Notes: generated by a model from the sequence alone, not told the origin. A stretch of 64,000 bases of DNA from RYN-111 sp963760125 (GCA_963760125.1 CAVXBV010000011.1:198417-262416), one strand, 5' to 3'; shown: positions 1-8,836, numbered from the stretch's first letter. Numbers and translations are program-made.

Positions 1-455
1 TCGACGGTGTCGCCGGTGCTCTCGCTGTGGAGGGTGAGCCGCTGCCCACCCGCCCTCACCGGCGTCACGGTCAGGGTGGGCGAACCGCTCACGTCCTGGG
101 GCGTCCCCGGGTCGCCGAGCGTGACCGTGCCGCGGCTGTCGTAGGTGTACGTACCGCTGCGCGTGGCCTTCGACGGCGCCACCGCTCCGGGCGCTGTGGT
201 CACCGCCGGCCCGGCGGACGTGGTCGGCGTCGGACCCGCCGCGCCGGCGGAGCCTGTGGTGCTCCCGGACGTGCCGGCGACCACACCCCCCGAGGTCGCG
301 CCCGATGCCCCTTCCGAGGCAGTGACCACTGGCGCGGGCGACGCGGTGGGTGCCGCGGAGGCGGAGGCCTTCACGTCGAGCGAGGCCGCAGGAGATCCCC
401 CGGAGCAGCCGGTCAGCACGAGGACGGGGACGACGAGCAGGGGAGTGAGGCGCAC
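1..455 (-). CDS. Secreted lipoprotein, C-terminus outside window (partial)
   Basis: Probable surface lipoprotein of unknown function, cut by the left edge of the window. Read leftward from a GTG at 455 it starts with a short Arg-containing n-region, a Leu/Val-rich core and a lipobox (L-T-G-C, Cys at residue 17), followed by a low-complexity Ala/Ser/Thr/Gly/Pro linker to about residue 105. A folded part rich in short beta-like segments then begins and runs out of the window. The start is supported by CAGACT exactly 6 bases upstream, the leaderless pattern of this window, and by a GAGGG-like sequence. It is divergent from the secreted protein at 532. The lipobox and linker are seen; the function is unknown. 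Confidence 0.7.
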   Translation of the reverse strand, partial: MRLTPLLVVPVLVLTGCSGGSPAASLDVKASASAAPTASPAPVVTASEGASGATSGGVVAGTSGSTTGSAGAAGPTPTTSAGPAVTTAPGAVAPSKATRSGTYTYDSRGTVTLGDPGTPQDVSGSPTLTVTPVRAGGQRLTLHSESTGDTV

Positions 456-531
456 CGCACCAGTCTGCCCTCGTCGTCGACGGTGGGACGCGGCGGGCAG
501 GAGTTCGCAGACATGTGGCGAAACGAGCAGC

Positions 532-1923
532 ATGGCTCTCCGTCTCCGCCCCCTGTCCCTGGTCGCCGTCGCCCTGTCCGTCAGCGTCGCCGGCGCTGCG
601 TTGGCCGGCCCGAGCCTTCCCGGCGCGCCGGGCACGCCGACCGACTACCCCGCGACGTCGACCGCAGCGACGTACAAGACGTTCAACGCGGCCGGCAAGC
701 AGACCGGCACGGCGAAGTGGCACTGGACGCCCGCCGGCGGCAACTGCTGCGAGGTGTACATCACCAGCGACGCCAAGGGCAGCCTGCTGGAGTACGGCGG
801 CTCGCTGCCGCTGCAGAGCAGCGACAACGGCAAGACCTGGAAGCAGATCGTGTTCCCGACGCCGCTGTACAACGGTGAGGGCGCGATGGTCGCCGGACCG
901 AAGGGCGACATCTTCGGCATCGGCTGGGACCCGTACACCGGGGACCACCTGCAGGGCGTCCGCTACACGGCGGCGACCAAGACGTGGGAGACCGCTGAGG
1001 CGCCGATCAAGACCCCGGTGTTCGACCGCGAGTGGATCACCTACGCGAAGGGACCGTGGAACGACAACGGCAAGCAGGTCCCCTTCCTGACGCTCGTCCG
1101 GGGCGGGACGGCGACCAAGGCGGTGGAGCTCATCGCGACCGACGGGCTGTCGTACACGACGGCGTCCTACCCGAACCAGGACGTCTCGCAGAACAGCGCT
1201 GAGCCGATCAACTTCACGATCCCCGTGGTGAAGAACCCCGACGCGGACTACTGGCAGCCCAACCCCGGCACCTTCACCGTGCCGCTGAACGCCGGTGGCG
1301 TCCTGCTGCTGAACAACAGCGGCGACAACCTCGGCGCCGACGCTGCGCGTTTGAACGCCGCGACGCTGAAGTGGGAGCGCGTCAAGCTCGCCTTCAAGCC
1401 CACTGGCGTCATCCGGCAGGACTCCCGCGGGTGGCTGTCGATGACGACGCGCAAGGGCAACGAGATCGACTTCGCGCAGTCCACCAACGGCGGCAAGACG
1501 TGGAAGACCACCACGCTGGTCCTGCCCCAGGGCCTGGCGAAGATCGAGAGCTCGGGCAGCTTCTTCGACGTCAAGGTCAACGGCAAGCTCGGGCAGGCCG
1601 TCGTCGCTACCCGCGCGGACAGCGCCAAGGGGCTCGGCCAGGACGTCGTCTGGCGGATCGACATCAAGGGGGCGCAGCCGAAGGTCACCAAGGTCTACGC
1701 CGTGGGGCTGGGCAACGCCCCCACTGCGGTCGGACTGGTCGCGGGCCTGGCCGCCGATCGCTTCGACTTCCCGAGCGTCACGCTGCTGCCGAACGGCCGC
1801 ATCGCGATGAGCTTCCAGGACGCCAGCACGCCGCGGCACGCCGCGCGCGAGGGCGTGCCGAGCACGGGCACGGTGCTCAACCCCACCGGCGGCCACAGCC
1901 CGGCGCTCGCCATCCTCGACTGA
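532..1923 (+). CDS. Secreted protein with BNR/Asp-box-like repeats
   Basis: 463-residue exported protein. An open frame extends further upstream, but the ATG at 532 gives a clear signal peptide (M-A-L-R-L-R-P, hydrophobic core, Ala-X-Ala-like cleavage near residue 24), so it is preferred. The mature part contains at least two S/T-x-[DN]-x-G-K-T-W Asp-box signatures (about residues 98-105 and 318-325), as in sialidase-like or sortilin-like beta-propellers. Sialidase catalytic residues cannot be assigned, so enzymatic activity is not claimed. It may bind or act on glycans outside the cell. It stands alone: a divergent lipoprotein lies upstream and the acyltransferase at 1964 has its own promoter-like hexamer. 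Confidence 0.8.
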   Translation: MALRLRPLSLVAVALSVSVAGAALAGPSLPGAPGTPTDYPATSTAATYKTFNAAGKQTGTAKWHWTPAGGNCCEVYITSDAKGSLLEYGGSLPLQSSDNGKTWKQIVFPTPLYNGEGAMVAGPKGDIFGIGWDPYTGDHLQGVRYTAATKTWETAEAPIKTPVFDREWITYAKGPWNDNGKQVPFLTLVRGGTATKAVELIATDGLSYTTASYPNQDVSQNSAEPINFTIPVVKNPDADYWQPNPGTFTVPLNAGGVLLLNNSGDNLGADAARLNAATLKWERVKLAFKPTGVIRQDSRGWLSMTTRKGNEIDFAQSTNGGKTWKTTTLVLPQGLAKIESSGSFFDVKVNGKLGQAVVATRADSAKGLGQDVVWRIDIKGAQPKVTKVYAVGLGNAPTAVGLVAGLAADRFDFPSVTLLPNGRIAMSFQDASTPRHAAREGVPSTGTVLNPTGGHSPALAILD

Positions 1924-1963
1924 GCGGCTGCGCAGCCCTAGGGCTCTCTGGCAGATTGCAGCC

Positions 1964-3391
1964 ATGACCGACACGGCGCAGGGCACGGGGCACCAGGGAC
2001 ACCTCGACCGGTTGACCAGCGTGGACGCCGGCTTCCTCCACATGGAGGAGGGCGGTGCGCACATGCACATCGGCGCGCTCGGTGTGTTCTCCGGCCGGCC
2101 CCCGTCGATCGAGGCCTTCCGCGCGCACATCGACGCCCGGCTGCCGCTGCTCCCGAGGTACCGGCAGCGGGTCCAGGAGATGCCGTTCGGGACGGGCCGT
2201 CCGCTGTGGGTGGAGGACGAGACGTTCCGGCTCGACTACCACGTCCGGCACACGGCCCTGCCCGTACCGGGGTCTCAGCGCGAGCTGCTCAACCTGGTCG
2301 ACCGGATCATCGGCCAGCGCCTGGACCGCAGCAAGCCGCTGTGGGAGATGTGGCTGGTCGAGGGGCTGCAGGCTGCCGACGGCGCGGAGCGCTGGGCCCT
2401 TGTCGCCAAGACCCACCACGCGATGATCGACGGCGTCAGCGGGGTCGACCTCATGACGGTGTTGTTCGACCTGACGCCCGACGTGCAGAACGCCCCCCCG
2501 CCGGCCTGGACCGCGGCGCCGACGCCCGGCACGGTGGGCCTGCTGACGGCTGGCGTGCACGGCCTGGTGCGCAACGTCGTGGACCTCGCGCGCGACGGCG
2601 TGGGCTTGGCGCTGCACCCCCAGGACGCCGTACGCACCACGGTGGACAAGGTCGGTGCGCTGGCCGAGGCGACCCGCCCGCTGATCGACGCGGCGCCGCG
2701 CACGCCGCTCAACCGCAAGCCCGGACCACATCGGCTGCTGGCGATCGTGGAGACCGACCTGGCTGACTACAAGCTGGTGAAGGCCTCCTCCGGGGGTGCG
2801 ACCGTCAACGACGTCGTCCTGACCGCGGTGGCCGGAGCGCTGGGGACGTTCCTCGGCCGCCGGGGCCTGTCGGTGGACGGCGTCGAGCTGCGGGCCTGCG
2901 TCCCGGTGTCGCTGCGGGCCGAGGCGAAGAGGGGGGCGCTCGGGAACGAGATCGCCATCATGAACGCGCCGCTGCCCGTGGGGATCCGCGACCCGCGGGC
3001 GCGGCTGGCACGGGTGCGCGAGGCGATGGAGCACCTGAAGTCCTCGAAGCAGGCCGAGGGCGCCAAGGTGCTCACGTCGCTGGAGAACGCCCTCCCGCCG
3101 GCGATGCTGGCCCGCGCCTCACGGCTGGGCTTCTCCTCGCGGCTGTACAACCTGCTGGTCACCAACGTGCCCGGTCCGCAGATCCCCATCTACCTGCTCG
3201 GGGCGCAGCTCGAGGAGCTGGTGCCGCTCGCGTTCCTGGCCCCGGAGCACACGCTGGCCATCGGGATCATGAGCTACCACGGGCACGTGACGTACGGCCT
3301 GATCGCGGATGCCGACAACGTGCCCGACCTGGAGCGACTGGCGCAGGACCTGCGGGACGCCCTGGCGGAGCTGGTCGCGACCTCGGGCTGA
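1964..3391 (+). CDS. WS/DGAT-family wax ester synthase / diacylglycerol acyltransferase
   Basis: 475-residue O-acyltransferase that transfers acyl groups from acyl-CoA to fatty alcohols or diacylglycerol, giving wax esters or triacylglycerol at the membrane or lipid bodies. The catalytic HHxxxDG motif (H-H-A-M-I-D-G) is at about residues 150-156. The N-terminus (S-V-D-A-G-F-L, residues 14-20) and a C-terminal N-V-P-G-P block also fit the family, and the length is normal. CAGATT lies 6 bases before the ATG, consistent with a leaderless transcript. A fatty acyl-CoA reductase-like SDR at 6822-8783 could supply fatty alcohol, but the two are not in one operon. Substrate preference cannot be read from sequence. 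Confidence 0.93.
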   Translation: MTDTAQGTGHQGHLDRLTSVDAGFLHMEEGGAHMHIGALGVFSGRPPSIEAFRAHIDARLPLLPRYRQRVQEMPFGTGRPLWVEDETFRLDYHVRHTALPVPGSQRELLNLVDRIIGQRLDRSKPLWEMWLVEGLQAADGAERWALVAKTHHAMIDGVSGVDLMTVLFDLTPDVQNAPPPAWTAAPTPGTVGLLTAGVHGLVRNVVDLARDGVGLALHPQDAVRTTVDKVGALAEATRPLIDAAPRTPLNRKPGPHRLLAIVETDLADYKLVKASSGGATVNDVVLTAVAGALGTFLGRRGLSVDGVELRACVPVSLRAEAKRGALGNEIAIMNAPLPVGIRDPRARLARVREAMEHLKSSKQAEGAKVLTSLENALPPAMLARASRLGFSSRLYNLLVTNVPGPQIPIYLLGAQLEELVPLAFLAPEHTLAIGIMSYHGHVTYGLIADADNVPDLERLAQDLRDALAELVATSG

Positions 3392-3398
3392 TCCCGGG

Positions 3399-3857
3399 TC
3401 ACGACTCCCGCAGCACCTCGGTGCCGCGCTGCAGCCGCAGCGCCTCGAGCGTGTCGCGCTGGCGCTCGGCGCGGGCGATGAGGTCGTCGAGCAGCACCGC
3501 CGGGAGCCGCGGGTCCTCGAGCGCCCGCAGCAGCCGCCAGCCGGACAGCTTGCCGGCGACCCCGACGCTGAGGCCCTCGAGCTCGATCAGGTCTGACAGC
3601 GGCGACCTGCTCACCAGATGCCCGTTCAGCTTCAGTCGGCCGGCCTTCTCCCCGACCCAGCCGGCGGCGGCCTTGACATGGTCGACCGAGGTCCCGGTCG
3701 CCCGCATGAGGTCGAGCAAGGCGTCCCGGTCCTGCTCGATCTCCTGCCGGAGGGGCTCGAGCACGGGCTGGGTGGCGGCGGCCCGCTTGGCGAGCTCCAG
3801 CCCGGCGGTCGCGCCCATCAGGTGGTCGTTGAGGTAGATGCTGAGCAGGTCGGCCAT
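3399..3857 (-). CDS. Conserved helical protein of unknown function
   Basis: 152-residue soluble protein, convergent with the WS/DGAT gene (7 bases between the stops). The sequence is almost wholly amphipathic helix, rich in Leu, Ala, Arg and Glu, with no Cys, no signal peptide and no membrane segment. It resembles a small helical bundle of ferritin-like type, but I see no conserved Glu/His metal ligands, so no function is assigned. The ATG at 3857 begins M-A-D-L-L-S; the same frame is open further upstream, but that extension is Arg/Pro-rich read-through of the neighbouring hydrolase and is rejected. An AAGGGG sequence lies about 13 bases upstream. Confidence 0.72.
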   Translation of the reverse strand: MADLLSIYLNDHLMGATAGLELAKRAAATQPVLEPLRQEIEQDRDALLDLMRATGTSVDHVKAAAGWVGEKAGRLKLNGHLVSRSPLSDLIELEGLSVGVAGKLSGWRLLRALEDPRLPAVLLDDLIARAERQRDTLEALRLQRGTEVLRES

Positions 3858-3886
3858 GCGGGCGCTGTTCCCCTTGTGCTGCGGCG

Positions 3887-4774
3887 CTATCCCTCCGGGA
3901 GGTGCCCGGTGCGCAGCCAGACGTGCGTCGCCGTCACCTCCTGCACGGGGTCCTCGGCGAAGTGCCCACCGCCGGACGTCTCGACGACCGTGGCCTGGGG
4001 GAGGCGCGCGGCGAGGAAGCGCCCGTGGGCGACAGGGCAGGAGGAGTCGATGTCGCCGTAGGTCAGGAGGACGGGTACGGCGATCATCGACAGCGAGAAC
4101 CCCCACGGGCGGACGAAGGCCAGGGTGTCGTCGACGGATCCGCCGACGCCCTCGCGGGCCTGCTCCGGGACGATGCGTTCGAACGCAGCTCGGACCTCCG
4201 GCCGGAGGAGGAACGCGACGTCGCCCGCGGACGCCTCATTCCCCAGCAGGGCTGCGGGGTCCGCCCTGATCCGCTGCTCCATGAGGGCCTGCTCACGCTC
4301 CAGCTCGCGGGTCAGCACCTCCTCCCCGGCCTCGGCCCACAGGAGCTCGGCAGCGATGTCAGGATCCATCCCCGACATCCACTCCTCGCGGGTGAGCCCG
4401 TCCTCCCCGAGGGGCGCGAGCGACGACTGGCAGGCGACCCGCACAACGCGGTCCGGCAGCAGCGCCGCGCAGGCCAGGGCGTGCGGGCCGCCGCCGGAGC
4501 CGCCGACCACCGAGAACCGACCGAGGCCCAGGGCATCCGCGAGCGCCAGGATGTCGGCTGCCTCGTCGGCGACCGATCGCCCTCGGCGCCGGGTCGACCG
4601 GCCGTAGCCGGCCCGGTCGGTGGTGACGTACCGCACGCCTGCGCGCCGGTAGACGGTGTCGTCGATCAGCCGGCTGAGTCGGCATCCGGGGGTGCCGTGC
4701 AGGCCGATGACGGGGAACCCGCCTGGGTCGCCACCGTCGGCGTACCGGAGGGTGCGGCCGTCCGGCAGGCGCAT
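3887..4774 (-). CDS. Alpha/beta-hydrolase fold protein
   Basis: 295-residue cytosolic serine hydrolase. H-G-T-P-G near residue 25 forms the oxyanion region, the nucleophile elbow is G-G-S-G-G-G near residue 92, the likely acid Asp is in G-D-I-D-S-S and the catalytic His in G-G-G-H-F-A-E near the C-terminus, so the triad appears complete. A GAGGCCGAG ribosome-binding sequence precedes the ATG. The substrate is unknown; ester, lactone, epoxide and haloalkane hydrolases share this fold. The gene points the same way as the helical protein at 3399 with a 29-base gap, so the two may be cotranscribed. A hexanucleotide repeat lies just upstream. Confidence 0.9.
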   Translation of the reverse strand: MRLPDGRTLRYADGGDPGGFPVIGLHGTPGCRLSRLIDDTVYRRAGVRYVTTDRAGYGRSTRRRGRSVADEAADILALADALGLGRFSVVGGSGGGPHALACAALLPDRVVRVACQSSLAPLGEDGLTREEWMSGMDPDIAAELLWAEAGEEVLTRELEREQALMEQRIRADPAALLGNEASAGDVAFLLRPEVRAAFERIVPEQAREGVGGSVDDTLAFVRPWGFSLSMIAVPVLLTYGDIDSSCPVAHGRFLAARLPQATVVETSGGGHFAEDPVQEVTATHVWLRTGHLPEG

Positions 4775-4804
4775 CTCGGCCTCGATCAGGTCGGAGCCGC
4801 GGGT

Positions 4805-4864
4805 GCTGTCGCTGTCGCTGTCGCGGTCTTCCTTCGCCGCTGTCGCTGTCGCTGTCGCTGTCGC
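4805..4864. repeat. GCTGTC hexanucleotide repeat, two blocks
   Basis: Two runs of the 6-bp unit GCTGTC: about three copies at 4805-4824 and about four at 4839-4864, separated by 14 bases. They lie in the roughly 200-base intergenic region between the hydrolase start (4774) and the end of the DUF222-HNH gene (4978). Unit length is a multiple of three and one reading gives Asp-Ser repeats, but no supported gene crosses it. The copy number could vary by slippage. Confidence 0.85.
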
Positions 4865-4977
4865 CGGTCACCCTGCCGAGCCTAGGTCGGAGCAGGCCTG
4901 AGCGCCGGTCCCCTCGAAGGTTCCGGCTGCTGAGGTCCGGTGGTGCGGGGTCGTGCCGGGTGGCGAGACGGGATGCG

Positions 4978-6337
4978 CTAGTAGCGCGGCGGAGGGCGGC
5001 GGAAGCGCCAGCCGCCCCGGGTGATCCAGGTGGTGCTGCCGTCAGGCTCGCGTCGGACCCGGAAGACGGCCTGCTTGGCGCGGTGGTGGCGACGGCAGAG
5101 GCAGTGCAGGTTGGCCCCGTCGGTCTGCCCGCGGGGCCAGGGGAGGGCGTGGTCGAGATCGGTGCGCCCGGCTGGGCGCTGGCAACCGGGAAACACGCAG
5201 GTCCGATCCCGGACCTCGACGAGGCGACGCAGTCGCGCGGGGATCCGGTAGCTCGCGGTGCCGAGGACCTGCGGCACGGGCGGCTCGGCCAGGTTCCCTC
5301 GCCAGGCTGGTGTGCCGGGTCCGGTGGTCGGCCGCCCCGACCGGGATCGGGTCGCTCACGCAGAGCACCTGCCCCGTGCCGGCGTCGACGCTGATCTGCG
5401 TGGCCGCCGTGCACTGGTCGACGAGGTCCCGTGCCGTCTCGGGCAGGGCAGGCCCCAGGCCGGGGATCTCCGCCAGCTCCAGGTCACCGCCGTCCAGGGT
5501 GCTGAACGGCACGATCACCGACGCCGTCCACGTGCCTGCCGCCGCACCGCCCGTCAGCAGGTCGACGAACAGGTCGAAGGTCCGCTCGTCGGTGCTCCGC
5601 TCGTCCCCTCCGCCGATCTCGAGCGGCAGGGTGGCCTCGAGGCTCGCCTGGATCGCGGCGATCATCGCCGCGGGGCCCTGCGCCCAGATGCTCGCCTGGC
5701 CGTCGACGCCGGGGAGGAAGCGCACCCGACGGGACCGGCGCGCGCGCTCCTCACGGGCCCGGGCGGCGGCGCGGTCGACGGTGAGGATGAGCCGCCTGGT
5801 GAGGGCAGACAGCTGGCCGGGGAGCTCGCCGCGGTAGCGCGCGAGCAGCACGAGCACGACCGCCTGCCGCTGCTCCAGCGTCAGGTCGACGGCGGCCAGC
5901 TCGCGGAGCACCGCCTTGACGTGGCGCACGGTCAGGACCCCGGCGTCGACGGCCTCGAGCAGCCCGGGCAGCTCGGCGGCCTGCAGCGCCTCGGCGGTGA
6001 TCCCTGCCCCGGTCATCGGGCTGACCCGCAGGGCGAGCGCTGCCTCGTCGGGCACGAACTCCCGATCGCGCGCCGTCGCCCGGTTGTACGACGCCACGAC
6101 CGCGCGGACCTGACCGACCCAGGCGAGGTCGGCGAGCCGCTGCCAGCGGCCGATGTCGTCGAGCTCCTCGGCCGGCGTCGCGGTGAACAGGAGTCCCTCG
6201 AAGCGGTCCTCGGTGCGGGCGATCAGCGCGGCCAGGCGCTCCGGCGACAGCGCTGTGTCGAGCGCGCGGTCGCTCCACGCACGCTCGTCCGGAGCGGCGG
6301 GATCGTCGCTTTCGAAGGCGGAGAGGGCGGCGAACAT
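4978..6337 (-). pseudogene. DUF222 / HNH endonuclease protein, frameshifted
   Basis: Member of the abundant actinobacterial DUF222-HNH family (the 13E12-repeat type of mycobacteria), thought to be nuclease-like and often repeat-associated. The N-terminal DUF222 part reads from 6337 in one frame to about 5340. The C-terminal HNH part, with C-V-F-P-G-C, a D-H-A-L-P-W core and an H-C-L-C-R-R-H-H end, reads in the next frame to 4978. The frames join cleanly if one base is removed from the C4 run at 5335-5338, giving 453 codons including the stop. The start at 6337 is chosen because TATCGT lies exactly 6 bases upstream and family members usually begin M-F. The lesion could be real or a homopolymer error. 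Confidence 0.85.
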
Positions 6338-6349
6338 GCCCTTACGATA
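6338..6349 (-). promoter_or_regulatory. Leaderless -10 (TATCGT) of DUF222-HNH gene
   Basis: TATCGT at 6344-6349 (minus strand) followed by 6 bases and the ATG at 6337, so transcription would begin at or next to the start codon. This decides the start over the in-frame ATG at 6379. Confidence 0.55.
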
Positions 6350-6386
6350 GGGGGTCGGTCCGACAGTTCTGGAAGCCAAAAAGCCT

Positions 6387-6413
6387 TTGTGGACAAGGAA
6401 AACCGGTCCACAA
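6387..6413. repeat. Inverted repeat with DnaA-box-like arms
   Basis: TTGTGGAC at 6387-6394 and GTCCACAA at 6406-6413 are perfect 8-bp inverted arms around an 11-base loop. The left arm extended to 6396 is TTGTCCACA on the minus strand, the actinobacterial DnaA-box consensus; the right arm matches 7 of 9. It sits between the VOC gene and the DUF222 gene in a patch clearly richer in A+T than its surroundings. A regulatory or replication-protein site is possible; a chance hairpin cannot be excluded. Confidence 0.5.
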
Positions 6414-6435
6414 CCCGCCTTGACAGCGCGTAGAA

Positions 6436-6825
6436 CTACGAGCGCGCGTCGGCGATCTGGATGAGGTTGCCGCAGGTGTCATCGAGCACGGCGAACGCGA
6501 CGCCCTCGACCACGGTCGGCGGGTGCACGAACGTCACGCCGAGCGCCACCAACCGCGCGTGCTCGGCGACCACGTCGGTCGCCAGGAACGACGTGAACGG
6601 GATCCCGTCCTTGCGCAGGGTGCTCTGGAACGCCTGCACCGCGGGATGGTTGGCCGGCTCGAGGACGAGCTCGACCTCCCCGGCATCGTCGGGGGAGACC
6701 ACGGTCAGCCAGCGGAAGTCCCCCATGGGGATCTCGGTCTTGCGGACGAAGCCCAGCACGCGGGTGTAGAAGTCCAGCGCCCTGTCCTGATCGGTGACGT
6801 AGACGCTGGCCAGCCCGATCTTCAC
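6436..6825 (-). CDS. VOC-family (glyoxalase/bleomycin-resistance fold) protein
   Basis: 129-residue single-domain vicinal-oxygen-chelate protein. It shows the two-fold beta-alpha-beta-beta-beta pattern: the first half starts V-Y-V-T-D-Q-D-R-A-L-D-F-Y, and the second ends with a strand D-D-T-C-G-N-L-I-Q-I typical of the family. Members are lyases, dioxygenases, isomerases or binding proteins; metal ligands cannot be assigned with certainty. Its ATG overlaps the stop of the upstream two-domain SDR by 4 bases (6822-6825), so the pair is translationally coupled. Conversion or binding of a product of the reductase is inference. Confidence 0.88.
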   Translation of the reverse strand: MKIGLASVYVTDQDRALDFYTRVLGFVRKTEIPMGDFRWLTVVSPDDAGEVELVLEPANHPAVQAFQSTLRKDGIPFTSFLATDVVAEHARLVALGVTFVHPPTVVEGVAFAVLDDTCGNLIQIADARS

Positions 6826-8783
6826 CAGTGCACGCCCTTGAGGATGTGGGCCATCGCCAGCTGCTCTCCCGACAACCGAGGTGCTTCCTCTGTGGGCTCT
6901 GAGGTCTTTCCCTTGGCCGCGGTGCTGTCGGGGAACACCTTGTACGCGAGGTGCAGCACCTGGTCGACCATCTTGGGCGCCACGGCGTAGAGGACCTCGG
7001 CGGTCGTGCCCAACCGGGTGTTGATGTTCTTGGGCCGCGACCGGATCGCCTCGCAGATCATCTCGCCGGCCTCCGCGGGCGAGATGGCGGGGAAGGCGTC
7101 ATACATCTTCGTCGGCGCGATCATCGGCGTCCGCACGAGCGGCATGTGGATCGTCGTGAAGGTGACCCCGGACCCCAGGGTCTCCGACGCCGCGATGCGG
7201 GAGTACGCGTCGAGCGCGGCCTTCGAGGCGACGTACGCGGAGAAGCGCGGGACTCCGGTCTGCACGCCGATGGAGGACACGTTGATGATGTGGCCGAACC
7301 GCTGGTGGGTCATGCCGGGCAGCAAACCCATGATGAGGCGCACCGCCCCGAAGTAGTTGAGCTGCATGGTCCGCTCGAGGTCGTGAAAGCGGTCCTGGGA
7401 CAGCTTGATCGAACGTCGGATCGACCGGCCGGCGTTGTTGACCAGGAAGTCCACACCGCCGTGCGTGTCGGTGACGTCCTTCACCAGCGTGTCGATCGCC
7501 TCGAGATCGCTGAGGTCGCAGGTGAAGACGTGGCACTGCCCCCCCGCTTCGGTGATCTCCTGCTGCACCTCGAGGAGCTTGTCGAGCGAGCGCGCGACGA
7601 TGATGGGGACGCCCCCCGCCGCGGCGATCTGACGTGCTGCCTCGGCGCCGATCCCGGACGAGCCGCCGGTGATGAGGACCCGCTTGCCGGTCACGGCCTT
7701 GGAGAACGAGCGGTCCTTGTGCAGCTCCGGGTCGAGCGTCCGCTCCCAGTGGTCCCACAGCTTGTCGGCGTAGGAGGTCAAGGGCGGCACCGAGATGCCG
7801 GAGCCGGCCAGGGCGCGCTCGGTGTCGCGGGTGTCGAACTGCGGCTCGAGCGCCATGTGCCCGACGACCTCCTCGGGGATACCGAGGTCCGCGAGCAGGG
7901 TGCGACGGATGTCGCGGAGCTGGGGCAGCTTGAGCAGCATCGAGAACGCGCCCTTGGGCAGCAGGTCGAGCAGCTTGGTGTCGACCCGGATCCCCAGCTG
8001 GGGGGCGTGGCCGGCGCGCGCGAAGGCGTTGAGCGCCTCCCCGACCCGGATGCCGCGCGGGTCGGTGAGGTGGAACGCCTGACCGTCGAGGTCGGGCTGG
8101 TGGGCGATGTGGTCCAGCGCCGCCGCGACGAAGTCGACCGGGACGATGTTGGTCCAGCCGAGCTCCGGACCGATGAGCGGCATCCACTCGGGCAGCAGGT
8201 GCCGGATCTTCTTGATGGCCGTGAAGAAGTAGTACGGGCCGTCGATCTTGTCCATCTCGCCGGTCCGGCTGTCGCCGACGACGACCGCCGGTCGGTAGAC
8301 GCGCCACGTCGTGGCCTCGGCGCGGACGATCGCCTCGGACTCGTACTTGGTGCGGTGGTAGGCCGTGGGGAGTTTCTGCCCCTCGGCGAAGTGGTCCTCG
8401 CGGAACAGCCCGCGGTGCTCACCCGCTACGGCCACGGACGAGACGTGGTGGAAGGTCGCGCCGAGCGCGTTGGCCAGTGCCACCGCGTGGCGCGTCCCCG
8501 CAACGTTGGCCAGGTCGTTGGCCTCGGCGGTGGCCGTCATGTCGTAGAGCGCCGCCAGGTGGAAGAACTCCGAGACGCCCTTCAGGGAAGCGGGATCGAC
8601 GCCCAGCAGGGGGGAACCGAGGTCGCCGGTGACGGGCTTCACCCGCTCGTCGCTCCACAGCTCACGGACCTTCTCAACGGACTGCTCGCGCACCAGGACG
8701 TGGATGTCGCCGTGGCGTTCCAGGAGCTTGGCGATCAGTCGCTTGCCGATGAACCCGGTTGCCCCGGTCACGAAGTAGGCCAT
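6822..8783 (-). CDS. Two-domain SDR, fatty acyl-CoA reductase (AcrA1-like)
   Basis: 653-residue fusion of an extended SDR and a classical SDR. Domain 1 has G-A-T-G-F-I-G at residues 7-13 and Y142-x3-K146, like male-sterility/fatty acyl-CoA reductases. Domain 2 has G-G-S-S-G-I-G at 373-379, N-N-A-G near 449-452 and Y517-x3-K521. This architecture and length match mycobacterial AcrA1 (Rv3391), which reduces acyl-CoA to aldehyde and alcohol; substrate assignment here is inferred. AGGAAG lies 6 bases before the ATG. It is coupled to the VOC gene and divergent from the P450 at 8837 with 53 bases between starts. It could supply alcohol to the WS/DGAT enzyme at 1964. Confidence 0.88.
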   Translation of the reverse strand: MAYFVTGATGFIGKRLIAKLLERHGDIHVLVREQSVEKVRELWSDERVKPVTGDLGSPLLGVDPASLKGVSEFFHLAALYDMTATAEANDLANVAGTRHAVALANALGATFHHVSSVAVAGEHRGLFREDHFAEGQKLPTAYHRTKYESEAIVRAEATTWRVYRPAVVVGDSRTGEMDKIDGPYYFFTAIKKIRHLLPEWMPLIGPELGWTNIVPVDFVAAALDHIAHQPDLDGQAFHLTDPRGIRVGEALNAFARAGHAPQLGIRVDTKLLDLLPKGAFSMLLKLPQLRDIRRTLLADLGIPEEVVGHMALEPQFDTRDTERALAGSGISVPPLTSYADKLWDHWERTLDPELHKDRSFSKAVTGKRVLITGGSSGIGAEAARQIAAAGGVPIIVARSLDKLLEVQQEITEAGGQCHVFTCDLSDLEAIDTLVKDVTDTHGGVDFLVNNAGRSIRRSIKLSQDRFHDLERTMQLNYFGAVRLIMGLLPGMTHQRFGHIINVSSIGVQTGVPRFSAYVASKAALDAYSRIAASETLGSGVTFTTIHMPLVRTPMIAPTKMYDAFPAISPAEAGEMICEAIRSRPKNINTRLGTTAEVLYAVAPKMVDQVLHLAYKVFPDSTAAKGKTSEPTEEAPRLSGEQLAMAHILKGVHW

Positions 8784-8824
8784 GCGATCTTCCTACACCG
8801 TTTCGCAGGCCTCTGGGCCCGGCC

Positions 8825-8836
8825 TACCCTCCGGCC
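8825..8836 (+). promoter_or_regulatory. Leaderless -10 (TACCCT) of P450 gene
   Basis: TACCCT at 8825-8830, then exactly 6 bases, then the ATG at 8837. It supports the start at 8837 rather than the in-frame ATG at 8759, which lies inside the divergent SDR. Confidence 0.55.

Noticed and set aside
145..531. N-terminal extension of the secreted BNR-like protein
   Set aside because: The extension is antisense to the lipoprotein gene, and the signal peptide begins at 532.
1877..3034. 385-codon minus-strand frame
   Set aside because: Antisense to the WS/DGAT gene; His/Gln/Arg-rich shadow.
6387..6413. Chromosomal replication origin
   Set aside because: Only two DnaA-like boxes and no dnaA, dnaN, gyrB or rnpA nearby.
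5258..6433. 391-codon plus-strand frame
   Set aside because: Antisense to the DUF222-HNH gene, whose two halves have recognisable domains.
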